Positions 46,950-58,416 of a stretch of DNA of 64,000 nt are shown piece after piece; positions within the stretch are counted from its first letter, which is position 1; every line of letters starts with the position of its first letter. Location: contig CM055113.1 of the NCBI GenBank assembly GCA_029204225.1, forward strand, positions 21,709,605-21,773,604. Reading direction: 5' to 3'. This DNA is from Diphasiastrum complanatum (taxonomy: Eukaryota > Streptophyta > Lycopodiopsida > Lycopodiales > Lycopodiaceae). The position numbers and the translations under genes were made by a program. The notes beneath the pieces are model-generated. The model saw only the letters and a list, made by a program, of their open reading frames with translations, was not told the DNA's origin and did no database searches.

Positions 46950-47266
46950 TTAACCAGCATTGGTTGACGCATGCTTGGAATCTGTCTGCGTCCAGAGTTC
47001 GCCATGGAGTGTGGCTCGGTAATAAACGTGAGCCACCGGAAGTTGATCTTTGACTTTCTCTGAGGCCAACACCGTATTTAGATAAAAAAATATTGGCGGG
47101 AGAAAATTATCCCACTTCGTTTCAATTCCCATCAAATACTCTAAGTCCCAGGCGTAAGTGGTTGCCGCGTGGACGGTTGGGTCAGAGTAGTTGAGATATC
47201 TACTAAAGAATTGAGTGAGAGCCCTTCGGGCATCTACATCCGTATCCCAACCGTACTCTGAAGGGA
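46950..47266 (-). pseudogene. Unrecognised open frame fused to the start of relic F's RT
   Basis: After a few RT-start residues of relic F in another frame, this frame stays open for about 105 codons (W-D-T-D-V-D-A-R-R-A-L-T-Q, then A-A-T-T-Y-A-W-D-L-E-Y-L-M-G, W-D-N-F-L-P-P-I-F-F-Y-L-N and a stop at 46950). The sequence looks like a real protein but I cannot place it; it is not RT, RNase H or integrase. An overlapping frame continues to 46765. Confidence 0.35.
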
Positions 47267-49725
47267 TTCTTGATAAGAGATGAATACTCTTTATCCATAT
47301 TCTTTCCAAAGATCTGAATCTGGCTGACTGAGTTCCTTTTCGACATACGTCGGCTCATGAACAAGGTAGGTTGTAGGCTCATTGATATACCTGATAGGTG
47401 GTCTGCATCTTCTGATTCACCATTGATTTGTTGTTCATCAAGAGTAGATGAGCTTGGACCTTCAATGGGAATAGTCGACTAAGTAGCTGAAAAGTTCAAT
47501 GTATCAGGAGAATCTGACAGGTCGGCTGGATGGGCTGTGCCTTTTCCCTTGAGGTCTTGAAAGTGATCTTCGATGAAGATGACATCCGGGCTAGTGAATA
47601 TCTTCGACTCGATGGGATCGAACAACTTGTAGGCTTGATCTGAAGTAGTGTAGCCAATTTAAATACATTTGATACTCTAGAAGTCGAGATTATTCTTGAG
47701 ATCACGAGGAATCTGTGCAAAAGCAGTACATCCAAAAACTTGTAAGTTTGATAAAGAAGGTTTGGTACTTGTCCAAACTTCGAATGATGTTTTGTTTGAG
47801 AGACCTTTAGTAGGAAATCTGTTCTGAATATAGGTTGATGTTGAAACAACTTCAGCCCAGAAGGACGTTGGAAGTGTCACATTGATAACATGCACTTTGC
47901 CAATTCAACTAAGGTTCAGTTCTTTCTCTCAGCAAGACCATTTGACTGAGGCGAATAGGAGGTAATGTATTGTTGCTCAATGCCATTGTTAAGACCGTAC
48001 TCCTTGAATTCGGTGGAGATGTATTCTCCTACATTATTTGACCTTAGTGCTTTGATTCGTTTGTCAGTTTGATTCTCAGCATGCTCTTTGAATTGTCTGA
48101 ATTTGATGAAAGCCTCTGATTTCTGTTTAATGAAATAAATAGTCGTTCTTCTAGAGAATTTGTCAATAAAAGTAATGAAATACTTTGCATCTAGCAATGA
48201 TGGAGTTTGCATAGGTCCACATATATCTGTATGAACAACATCTAAAATACCTTTTGCTGCATGTCTATGACTCGATCTAAAAGAAATCCTAGTCTGATTT
48301 CCGAAGATGCAGCTATGACAGACAAAGAGATCGACCTTACCATAAGGATAGTCGAGATCAAGAACCATGGATTGTCTGGACATGTTCAAAACATACGCAT
48401 AATTCAGGTGTCCTAAGCAATGATGCCATAGTAATGCTTTATTGACAAGAACAGAGGTTTTCAAGGCTTGACTAGACTTAGAATAACAATGTGCCAATCT
48501 ATATAAGAAACCCTGCCTCTTGTCGAGTGCAAGGATCTTATTACTCCTATCAATAATTTTGCATTGATCAGACTCAAACTCTACCTTATGGCCTAAATAT
48601 GTAATTCTACTTACTTATAAAAGATTTGTAGAGAGTTTAGGAACATATAAAACCTTTGATAGTAGTTTGAATTGATCATGCTAGAATTGCAATCTTACAA
48701 TACCTTCACCTTCAATAGTGTGAATACTAATGTCACAAAGGTGAACAAATTTCTTAGTGCTGTAAGGCGTGTAGGAATTGAAAATCTCACGTTGATTGGT
48801 CATGTGTTGAGTTGCTCCAGAATTAGGAAACCATGAATCATCCAAAAATGTGTTTTGGTCTTTAACCATAAATGTGCCTTTGTCCACTTCAACCTGAGGA
48901 GATGATGAAACTATGTTTGCTTGTTGATCAGGTTGCTTGGCTGCATTCTTCGCTTGGAGAATTCGGCAATCCTTGATCTCATGGTTACTGTGCTTGCAAT
49001 ACCTACAAAATATCTTCTTCTTTGACTATGGATTTGATAAGTGTCCTTGACTTGTCTGTTTCTGATTCGTTGCAACCTTCTTGGAGCTTTTTTGCTGCTG
49101 TCGCTTAGAGCCTTTGTTGACATATAGAGCCTGAGGAGGAAGTAGATAAAGTGTCTTGACTTCTTTTATTGTCTTCTTGCAGCAACATATTGATAACTCT
49201 GGTAAGAGTTAAATACGAGTGTGTTGATATGATCATCACCAAGTTCTCATATGTAAAGGGCAAGCTTGAAAGCAATGTCATAATTGTATCTTGATCGTCT
49301 ATGAATGATTCAACAACGACCATCTGTTGCAAGAGATTCTTAAACTGGTTAATGTGACTTTGAAGAGAATCACCATTAGACATCTTGAATGTGAAGAATT
49401 TTCTTCGTAGATGTAACTTAGTAGTTATGTCCCTCACATCATATAGTGAGTTCATGATGTCCCAAACTTCTTCTAAAGTTTTAGCTTCAACTACGTGTCC
49501 AATCTATGTATCTAATATATTGAGGATAATAAGCACAAAAGCTTTACCATCCTTCGATTTCCACTTTGTGTCTTATGTGTCGTCTTCAGGTTTTACTTAT
49601 GTACCTGTAACAACATCCCATAACTCGTTGGCGATCAACAAGGTCTTCATCTTAAATTTTCAAAAATGATAATTGGATCCATTCAGCTTGTGTACGATAA
49701 GACCAGCTTTACTTTGAGAATCCAT
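47267..49725 (-). pseudogene. Ty1/copia relic F: gag, protease, integrase, RT start
   Basis: gag starts at 49725 (M-D-S-Q-S-K, then K-L-N-G-S-N-Y) and is broken by stops until 49455-49105, the UBN2-like capsid end. Protease (48887-48681) reads W-F-P-N-S-G-A-T-Q-H-M-T, with Asn where the catalytic Asp belongs. Integrase (48497-47916) has L-W-H-H-C-L-G-H-L-N, the first Asp in V-H-T-D-I-C-G-P, L-R-S-N-N-V-G-E-Y with Asn for the second Asp, and S-P-Q-S-N-G-L-A-E-R-K-N. 47895-47677 has the V-F-G-C block. The RT start (M-D-K-E-Y-S-S-L-I-K-N) is cut near 47266. Confidence 0.85.
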
Positions 49726-50400
49726 CTGGAACTTAGTCTGGCGATTGTATCAATGACGCTAAGATGTAGAGATGCCAACAATAGAAAATCAATTCTCTGA
49801 TACTGAAAGCTGACATTCATCCAGTTCCTTCTCAGAAATTGATTGCTGATAAGCGGTGAAAATTGGCATGTCTGCATTAATGAACTAAACTTGTTACCTC
49901 GTAGAAATGAACTAAAATTGCCACACGCGACAATGTTGCTAAAAGACGATAGTGTTGGTTTTTTGCAAAAAAAACGACAGTGTCCTAAAATCTCGTTTCC
50001 TTCATATTAGGGTAGCTCTACAATTTTACCAAAGTCATTTCCTTAACATTTGAGGCACTTTGAAAAATGCGAAACATGCGACTCTACAGTTTTACTCGCA
50101 AATCCTGACAAGCGAAAAAAGAGACACTGCATTTTTACACGTAATTTTTGACAGGCGATAGTGTCGTTAAAATATGAAATATGTGTAATTTTACTCGTAA
50201 TTCTTGACAAGTGATACTGTCTGGATTGTAGAGAGAGAAAATGCGACACAGTTGTCAAACTCCATGTATTTTTGCAAACTGTGTAAAAACATTTGTAATT
50301 CTGCAGACTGTATAAAAACATGAGAAAATCGCAGTACTGGATAAACAATGGATGAGGATTAAAACTGATTAGTCAATTAGTAAGAAGGAGAATAATCCCA
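49726..50400 (-). repeat. Leader and LTR-like region of relic F, TGCGAA-rich
   Basis: A degenerate primer-like TCTGATACTGA lies near 49797-49807. 49920-50330 carries repeated CTCGYAAWTCYTGACAAGYGA units (about 50097, 50140 and 50195) plus AATGCGAAACATGCGA and ACTGTGTAAAAAC motifs like those in the LTRs of H. Ends are not determined. The right side meets the truncated 3' LTR of E. Confidence 0.45.
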
Positions 50401-50981
50401 CACATAAATCATTCATACAAGTACACGCACGTGTGTGGACACCTAAGTATGAAAATGTCTTCCTCTCGAGTAGAGAGAGAATCAACCATCCAAAACTCGA
50501 GTAGAGAGAGAAGATCAAGATTTGCCAAAATAGTATAGAAATCTCATAACTCCAAAAACTTAATTACAAATGAGCTAAGTCACATATAAGCAGTAATCTA
50601 GGGTGAAGGGGAGTGAAACATGATTAGGCCCCTTTTTTTTCCTCCTACAAATCCTATTGGTTGAGTGACATATGAGCCCTCAATCTTGATTGGACCTATT
50701 TTGATTGAATTCTAGCATTTTGATTGGTCACTAACTCTCATGCCAACACATAGGGATGAGTCACTCACCAAATCTCAACTTGACAAGTGTAAGTAGCCTA
50801 ACCTAACTCAAGCTACATCACTTTCTACTTTTGGCCAAATCAAGCCTTTACATGTGTACTTGCCTATTTTGCCTCTTATGCCAAAAATGGCCCTATCACC
50901 TACTCACACATGGATAGATGTCTCTAAAACCCTGACTCAATATGACTAAGTTACTTTTGACTATTTTTCACACGTGGAAAC
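50401..50981 (-). repeat. 3' LTR of E, first piece
   Basis: It matches 58550-59150 from CATAAATCATTCATAC to TTTCACACGTGGAAAC. The LTR resumes at 55631 after element D with GAAACATGCTCC; GAAAC is the target duplication of D. Confidence 0.9.
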
Positions 50982-51235
50982 AATTAGAATTAAAGTAGAT
51001 CACTGTGCTACTGTACTCTGGGTCCTATCAATTGATAAGGATCAGGTGGCCTCGCCACGAGGCAAGTCGATGGGACACGCATCCCGCCAACGGCAACCTG
51101 GGTCATGCATGGGTTGCCTGAAGCGAACAACTATTTGAGAAATACAGTTGCTATGTGAGCTTGCTGTGGAGAGTGTTTTCTATCTGTGTTACTGTGTAGC
51201 ATGATCTGTGTTCCTGTTCGAAGCAAATTCTAAGT
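50982..51235 (+). repeat. 5' LTR of element D (254 bp)
   Basis: The short LTR ends GTTCGAAGCAAATTCTAAGT, immediately followed by TGGTATCATAGTCG. The 3' copy at 55604-55630 keeps only GTTCCTGTTGAAGC and AAATTCTAAGT. The usual TG/CA ends are replaced by A-rich/T-rich ends. Confidence 0.85.
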
Positions 51236-52508
51236 TGGTATCATAGTCGTACAGGGAGTGTACACAGTACATTGTTGCCTTTGAAGAGAGCTTCGGGAGA
51301 AGAGCAGTCTTCTGAGAGTTTGGGGTCTACGGCGTGTTGGAGATATAAAGTGAAGCACTGGTGCATAGCTTCTAACATACAGAAGCTTGTTAGGCTTGAG
51401 ACTGTGTGAGGTTTCAGTGATAGGACTTGTCAGTTGAATCTAAAGAGCGGAATTCTGAAAATACTGTAAAGAGACTGCTTGGCGTTTGCAGTCGGTGTGC
51501 ATCCAAACGGACACCAATTTTTTGAAGCAATTGAAGCAGTAGATTCCTAGTAGTAGGACAACCTTAGAGCAAGAGACCTTGCATGTTGAAGAAGTGTACA
51601 AAGGCTGCTAAGTGCCAAGAAGGTAGCAGAAACCCTGGCCTAGGGTTTAGTGGCAAAAAATAGTGGTTCTTGAGCTATAGAAAAGTATTCTGCAAGCAGT
51701 AAAATGTTGTAGTTAGGCGCCCTAGCAGTGCGAGCTAGCAGTAAGGAGGCCGTAGAGGGCTGCGTGGGGGAGAGGGCGCAGTGAATGTGGAGCAGGGCGG
51801 CCATCTCCAAATCCCCATAGCCAAAGGGGAGAAAGCTCGTGGAGGAGTTTGGGTGCCCAGTTGAGGCAAGAGCTTAGTGTCATTTGGTGTCTAGCAGTTG
51901 CAGGATGAGCCATCGATGCACAGGAGAAGGCAAGACCTTTGGATTTGCACTCACCTCGATCAACGGTGGAAATCGCTTTCAATAAGGGCCGTCAGATGGA
52001 GATGAACCACTGGATGGGCTTTGAAAGGGTCCGAAGGGTATGAAGTGCATTTGGCCATGCAACTTCATTAAAAAATTTCAAGTTGAAATTGGAGCTGGGT
52101 CCCAAGTTTATGAAAGGTCAAGTTTCTTCACTCTGAAGACACAGTTCAAAAACTAGAAAAATCCCTATTTTTGGGTCCTTTATCCGTTTTGGCCCAAACG
52201 AAAGGCTATAAACGAAGGGCACCCGAATTGTACCTGCAAGTACAGTACTGCAAAACAGAGTGATTGTAGTAGAGAAAGTGTTCGAAGCACGCCAAAAGTG
52301 ATTTCACCATTCCATTGGGCACGTAGTTGGGAGCTGGTGACAAAGTGCATTTTGAAAGGCGACACCAATTTGGCTTTCAATTTGGCGGAAAAGCAATGGG
52401 TGGTCTGGTAAGGAAAAACTAGCAGGTCATTATTTTCAACTTATGACATCACAGTTGGCCTCGACATACTACTTTTAGCCTACGGTTGAAGTTTCAAGCA
52501 ATTTTGGG
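51236..52508 (+). other. Primer site (51236-51249) and long leader of element D
   Basis: TGGTATCATAGTCG differs slightly from the tRNA-iMet consensus. The leader of about 1.27 kb has no convincing frame; the one at 51722-51982 on the minus strand looks random. I see no repeats in it. Confidence 0.7.
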
Positions 52509-53310
52509 ATGGCAAACATGGGAGACTCTCCATTTCGAGTGAAAGTAGCAAATTGGACGGGATTTCCAATTATGCAGTGTGGAAATTCAAAATGAAAAAC
52601 ATACTGATGGAGAAGGACATGTGGGATGTCGTCACAGGTGATGAGAGAAGACCGCCAAATGAAGCGGATATCAAAGTGTTTGACAGAAAGATGAGGAAAG
52701 CTTTGACCTTCATTAACTTGTCAGTGAAGGATCACATCATTACCCACATTTGTGATGCTGTTACACCCAGACAGGCATGGGATGTGCTAAAGGAGTAGTT
52801 CGAGACATCAAATCCATCAAGAATCATATTTTTGAAGTCAAAGCTGAATAGTGCCCACATGGAACAAGGAGAGCACATTTAGATGTACATGACCAGAATC
52901 AAGACAGTGAGGGATGAACTGCATTTTATTGGTGAGCGCATACGTGATGTGGAGCTGGTGCACAGTGCATTGTGTGGCATTGCAAAACCCTATCAGATGT
53001 TTGTGAGCGGAATAGAATCAAGAGAAATATTGCCAACCATTGACGAGCTCATAGGAATCTTGATGCAGGAAGAGCAACGGTGAGAATTGGTGAAAGGAAG
53101 ACGTCAAAATACTGACAATCAGGTACTTGCAACATGCCAAAAACAAGGCAAGGGCAAGGGCAAGAAAAAGTCTAAACAGCAATTTGCCAAGACTCAGGAG
53201 GATGGGGATCTTCCAGTAAGACCAAGAAGAAAGGCAAGTGCCTCCATTGTAGTAAAAAGGGCCATTGGAAGAGTGAATGTCGCAAATTCCTGGTGAAACA
53301 AGGCAAGGGG
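52509..53310 (+). pseudogene. Element D gag
   Basis: After ATG 52509 and a frame shift, the frame reads L-D-G-I-S-N-Y-A-V-W-K-F-K-M-K-N-I-L, the copia gag N-terminus. Next come R-Q-A-W-D-V-L-K-E, a TAG at 52798, M-T-R-I-K-T-V-R-D-E-L, a TGA at 53081, a Lys-rich stretch and a zinc knuckle (C-L-H-C, then G-H-W-K-S-E-C, 53235-53285) in another frame. Confidence 0.85.
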
Positions 53311-54668
53311 AAACCAAAGCAAGCAGGAAACCTTGTCGATGAGGGTGAGATTGAAGACTCTGACATCTTCATATCTGCATTATCATCTAATCAAGATGAT
53401 CAAGCATGGTATATTGACTCTGGAGCCACAAGACATATGATAGGTAACAAGAACTGGTTCAGTAGCTTGAAAGTGTTGGATAATGGAACGTCCGTTTCAC
53501 AAGCAAATGGTGATGTGTGCAAAATCAAGGGGATAGGCACCGTTTCAATCCAATTACCTGATGGCAAAAGCAGGATGATCAGGGAAGTACTTTACGTACC
53601 AGGTTTGAAGAAAAATCTACTTTATGTCGGACTCATTATTGATCAAAAGTTGAAAGTAGAATTTGCCCATGATCGTTGCTTTGTGAAGGATGTGAACCAA
53701 AAGTTCAAAGTCGTTGCGGATGGAGTAAGGGAGTCCAATACAAAATTGTACAAGTTAAATGCTACAATCAAGCGGCAACATGGACTCGTATCATCTATTC
53801 CCTCACAAACTGAGTTGTGGCATAAGAGGCTTGGTCACTTGAACTTAGGAAGCCTCAGTTTGATGAGAAAATTGGAGATGGTAACAGGATTGCCAACCAT
53901 AGAAGACTAATTGAAATCGATGTGCAAATCATGTGTATATGAGAAGCAACATCAAGAGAAGTTCAATAAAGGTGGTGTTGCAAGGGCAAAGAACATCCTA
54001 GATTTGATCCACACAGATTTATGCGAGCCTATGAGGACCATGCCCTTAGGTAAATCCTTCTATTTCATGACCTTTATTGATGATATGTCACGTAATACGT
54101 GGATCTACTTCTTGAAGAAGAATGCATTTGACAATTTCAAGGGCTTCAAAGCATTGGTCAAGAATCAGACATGTAGGAAGAACAAAGTCCTAAGATCAGA
54201 TAGTGGAGGTGAGTACAAGTCTAATGACTTCAATGATCTTTGTGATCAATGTGGGATTAAAAGACATCTACGCAAGCTCATACTCCTGCTCTCAATGGTG
54301 TAGCTGAGCGCAAGAATCATACGATTGTGGAAAGTTCTAGATCTATGCTAGCTGAGATGAAACTACCAAAAGATTTTTAGTCAGAAGCATGCAATACGGC
54401 AATCTATCTTCAAAATAGAAGTCCTGCCATTGCCATACCAAAGATAACACCTGAGGAAGCATTCATGAAGAAGAAGCCAAAGATGAACCACTTGCGAATC
54501 TTTGGATGTAAAGCCTTTGTACACATTCCTAAGGAAGAGAGATGTAAACTTGATGTGAAAGCTATCAAGTGTATATTCCTAGGATATGATGATCGTGTGA
54601 AGGGCTATAGATGTTTTGATCCAGTGGAAAAAAAAATCCATGTAAGCTGTGATGTTATCTTTGATTAA
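53293..54668 (+). pseudogene. Element D protease and integrase
   Basis: Protease W-Y-I-D-S-G-A-T-R-H-M is at about 53410. The HHCC finger shows L-W-H-K-R-L-G-H-L-N, a TAA at 53908-53910, and C-K-S-C. The integrase triad reads H-T-D-L-C-E-P, L-R-S-D-S-G-G-E-Y and, after a frame shift near 54285, L-N-G-V-A-E-R-K-N. A TAG at 54378 replaces the Trp of the F-W-x-E-A block. 54465-54668 holds L-R-I-F-G-C and F-L-G-Y. Unlike G1, C and H, the core here is not deleted. Confidence 0.88.
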
Positions 54669-55603
54669 TTCAAGATGTATGAAGACAAGGATGCTGAGAA
54701 GATAGACACATCTAGTGGGAAAGATGGTATAGTGAGGATACCTCCTGATGATGATCCATTCATTGACCTTCCAAGTGATGAATACGAGGATAAATCTCAA
54801 GATACTACTACTCAACCTCAAGAGACAGGTTGGAGAGGTAGAGACAAACCTTTTGGTGCAATAAGGATTGAAGTTGCAGGTGACAAATGCAAGGAGAAGG
54901 ATGTATCATGGGATACATTCACCTGACAGGAAGCTCCCTAAGTGGTTTGAGAGATTGTTGGAGAGCCGCGACATGGATGACTTTCCAGGATCATCTAGGC
55001 AGGGAGAGCTACTAAGATCAGCAAGAAGGAAGACACAACCTGAAGGGTATGAAGCAAATTATGCTCTCTTATCTAGCATTATTCAAAGCAAACAACCTTC
55101 GACTTATGGTGAAGCGAAGGATGATGGCATTTGGATCAAGGCCATGGGAGAGGAGATGGAGTCAATTGCTAAGCATAGCACATGGGACTTAGTAGAACCA
55201 CCAGTTGGCAAGAAACCCATTGGTTGCAAATGGATATATAGGACTAAGTGCCATGCAGATGGAAGTATAGCAAAGCACAAGGCAAGATTGGTGATCAAAG
55301 AGTATGCACAAAGTAAAGGCATTGACAATGAGGAGACCTTTGCGCCAATATGTAAGTCGAATACTCTACGTCTACTTGTTGCTTTAGCTTCATGTTTTGG
55401 TTGGCCTTTGCATCAAATGGATGTGAAATCTGCTTTTCTAAATGGTGAGTTAGAAGAAGAGGTGTTCATGGATCAACCTGAAGGGCTTGTAGCAAAGGGA
55501 CATGAGAATAAAGTATGTCGCTTGAAGAAAGCGCTTTATGGTCTTAAATAGGCACCACGTGCGTGGTATAGCAGGATTGATGCCTACTTTCGTTCCATGA
55601 TTA
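54669..55603 (+). pseudogene. Element D linker and N-terminal RT, truncated
   Basis: An acidic linker (54675-54926) shifts into 54868-55551, which shows G-C-K-W-I-Y-R-T-K, H-K-A-R-L-V, M-D-V-K-S-A-F-L-N-G and A-L-Y-G-L-K, then a TAG at the Gln codon and A-P-R-A-W-Y. About 15 codons later the sequence becomes the LTR end. The Y-V-D-D box, the rest of RT and all of RNase H are deleted. Confidence 0.88.
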
Positions 55604-55680
55604 GTGTTCCTGTTGAAGCAAATTCTAAGTGAAACATGCTCCAGACATATGAGATTTACTCTCACACAAGAAAATACAAA

Positions 55681-56315
55681 AATCACTTGCCAATTCCATT
55701 GAAGAGCATTTCACCAATTTGCCACCGAATCCTTGTGCTTCCTCCATGCTTGATGATGATCTTTGACTTGAAAGCTCCACTTGCATAAAGATGGCTGCAC
55801 CATAAAGGGTGAAATCCAAGGCTTCCATGCTTCATAAAGATCAAGATCAAAATATAAGCAAATGTGATGATTATGAAGATTTTCAATTCTAGCTTGACTA
55901 GTCCACATACTATGAAATTCTTCCATGATGAATCTAATCTTCAAATCAAACACTATCTTGATCTTCTTGAGGCTACATACTTGCTCAAGGATGTAAAGTG
56001 TCCTTCATTTTTTGGTAGATTTGAGAATCCTACCATCATCCTCTTGATTGAGATTAGATCCTCCTCATTCCTTACTTGCAAAGGAATGTTGACAGAACAT
56101 ATGGATCTAAAGATCCCTAAAATATCAACTATTGCAATCTTCATATCAAGCACCATTGATAAGAGATACCTCCAATTGAAGTCTTCAAATAAGAAGTCAC
56201 ATGAAATGACACCATCTTTGCTTCTACATGATGAAATGAGATCATCCAAATGAACAAGATAAGAGAATTGAAGAAAAGTAGACCTCTTTAGAAATAACTT
56301 TCCATGTGATTTTGT
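55681..56315 (-). other. Unrelated DNA filling the place of integrase-RT-RNase H in element E
   Basis: Between the protease of E and its 3' LTR lie about 635 bp with no similarity to pol that I can see. An open frame of 122 codons (56318-55953) lies in the sense direction and one of 130 codons (55864-56253) antisense. Neither is recognisable. The segment may be a captured host sequence, or the untranslated tail of a gag-only element. Confidence 0.55.
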
Positions 56316-56960
56316 CAAAGTACCATCATAGGTTGACGTAGATCACTTGACTTCTCCTCGAGATGATTCAAGCTCCTCTTGGCCACACTTCCACAAGGAT
56401 TAGCATCAATCTTGAAAAGGTTACCACATCTAGTCCCACTTGCTACCACATCACCATCCCTCTTAACCAAGCAAGCATCTTTCTCAAAATCAACTTGGAA
56501 ACCACCATCTAGCATCTTTCCAACACTAATGAGATTCATAGTGAGATTACGCACAAAAAGTACATCTTCAAGAATCATAGTGGATTCCACACCAATTGGC
56601 ACACTACTAATTCCTTCTATCTTGTATTCACCATCAATAGGAATGAGACTAAACTTTCTAGAACCATTCTAAGGTGCAAGATGACTGAAAGACTTTCTTG
56701 AACTAGTCATATGAGAATCCACTATCTATCCACCATGAATTTTCAATTTCAAAACTAGAAGAAGAGTACATTGACATCATGAGAGATCTTTCTTGACAAC
56801 TCTCTTCTATCTCACCTTCCCTCTCTTTAGCAACACTTTTGAGTAACTCTTTCTTCCTGAAAAATTAGAAGAAAAATGCCCCTTATCACCACAAAATAAG
56901 CACTTCTTGTTGGATTTGCAACTTGTTGATGTTTGTGATGAATCCTCATCACTTCCTCCT
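56316..56960 (-). pseudogene. Element E zinc knuckle and protease, partial
   Basis: Near 56920-56880 the minus strand reads C-L-F-C-G-D-K-G-H-F. The protease site W-W-I-D-S-G follows near 56730, then the frame 56602-56315 with L-F-V-R-N-L-T-M-N-L-I-S-V-G-K-M and L-F-K-I-D-A-N-P, the pre-integrase region. The protein ends at a TAG near 56315. Confidence 0.8.
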
Positions 56961-57073
56961 TTGACTTGTCCTTCTTGAAATGTTGATGATGATCTTTGTC
57001 CCTTTATCTTGGCTTGTCCTTTGTGAAGTATGCCTTCACCTCTCCATCATCTTCAAGGAAAGTTGATTGATCC

Positions 57074-57657
57074 TCATAAGCTTGTTCTCTTGCCTACACT
57101 CCTCGGAAATGAAAACTTCTTGTAGTGCCTCCAACTTGGAAGCTCCTCCTTGATTGCATAATATTGAACAAGGTTTTCAAACTCTTCCTTCAATCCATTT
57201 AGGATCACTTGCACTAGCTCTCTTGGATTGAGGTTGTCTCCTATGCAAGCAAGCTCTCTATGAAGATCTTTGACCCTCAAAACATAGTTTGAGGCACTCT
57301 CATCACTCCTTTGGAAGCCTTGAAAAATTTGATTCGTTAGTGTGACCAACCTTGATGTGTTCCTTGCCTCATAAATGGCTTTCAATGTGTCCCAAGCCTC
57401 CTTGATGTGGTACATGAGCCAATCTCCCTCAACACTTCATTGGAAACATTCATCTTTATGATATGTAGGGCCATCCTAGACCTCTTTTTGTACTTTTGGA
57501 CCTCTTGGAGCACTTGAGGCTCCTCCTCAAGTCCTAGTATAATCTCCGTCACATCTTGGAGCACCAAAATGGACTCCATCCTCACCTTCCAAATAGCATA
57601 ATTGGAGGTGTTCAGTCTCTCACCATGCTCCAACAAAATGGAACCTAAGGAAGTCAT
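57074..57657 (-). pseudogene. Element E gag
   Basis: Met 57657 starts M-T-S-L-G-S-I-L-L-E, then S-N-Y-A-I-W-K-V-R-M, very like gag of A and C. A shift near 57400 moves the frame to 57415-57074 (A-W-D-T-L-K-A-I-Y-E-A-R-N-T-S-R-L and L-N-G-L-K-E-E-F). Confidence 0.9.
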
Positions 57658-58416
57658 TTTCCTTTGAGAAATTCACTTGTAATGGATCAAAAGGTGTTGC
57701 TATCCCTCTCAATAATAGATTCAGAAAAGGTGTACTACCAACTCCAATATGAGATCTTGCAACTTGGTGTGAGACCTATCTCACTAGCTCTACCAATATC
57801 TCTAAAACTAGATCAAACTCTCATCTCAAGTTGGAGCAAGGACAAAGTTTGGGTCAACTAGACTCAATCACACAAAAGCACTCAAAAACATCCACAAATG
57901 ACTCAAATACAATCGGATTGCATGAAACTATGGGGCTATGACCTCAAAAAAAATTGTTTGGATCTCAAACAGACAAGATTAGCAAGAACTTTTCTAAGTT
58001 TTTATATCAAACAAGAAAGATATAGATCAAACCAAAAGTGTCCATATAGGTCTAGGTGCCCTACCTACCCTCATTCAAAAGGATATAGCTTTTGATTGTC
58101 ACATCCAATTGGTTTGAAACAAATTGCATCAAAAACTAGACTTTTCTAGCTTTCTAACAAGCTATCTAGCATAGATTTTGGATCTAACTTGGAGGAGAAT
58201 CAAACCATCAAAGCTGGTTGTACCTCACATGTGTCTGATCACTGTAGTCCATACAGTACCAGTCTAGGTCCATTCATAATGATTATGACCCTTCTTGATC
58301 CTAAAATCACAAAGATAGCAAAGAAGATGCATCTACACTCACAAAATCTCGATTTCAAGGCAAATTTTCACATCAAACTTGACATGCATGGATATCTTAG
58401 AGTAGCTCTAATACCA
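57658..58416 (-). other. Leader and primer site of element E
   Basis: Primer site TGGTATTAGAGC (58405-58416, minus), one change from consensus. The leader is non-coding and shares phrases with the leader of element C. Confidence 0.8.

Larger units (their letters stand above)
50982..55630 (+). mobile_element. Ty1/copia element D (plus), inserted in the LTR of E, 3' half deleted
   Basis: 5' LTR 50982-51235, primer site from 51236, gag, protease, integrase and the start of RT, then a deletion joining RT directly to the last 27 bp of the 3' LTR (55604-55630). LTR termini AATTAGAATT and AATTCTAAGT are near-perfect inverted repeats. Target duplication GAAAC occurs at 50977-50981 and 55631-55635. 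Confidence 0.88.

Noticed and set aside
51722..51982. GC-richer frame in the leader of element D
   Set aside because: No recognisable motif, antisense to the element and inside a leader; likely random.
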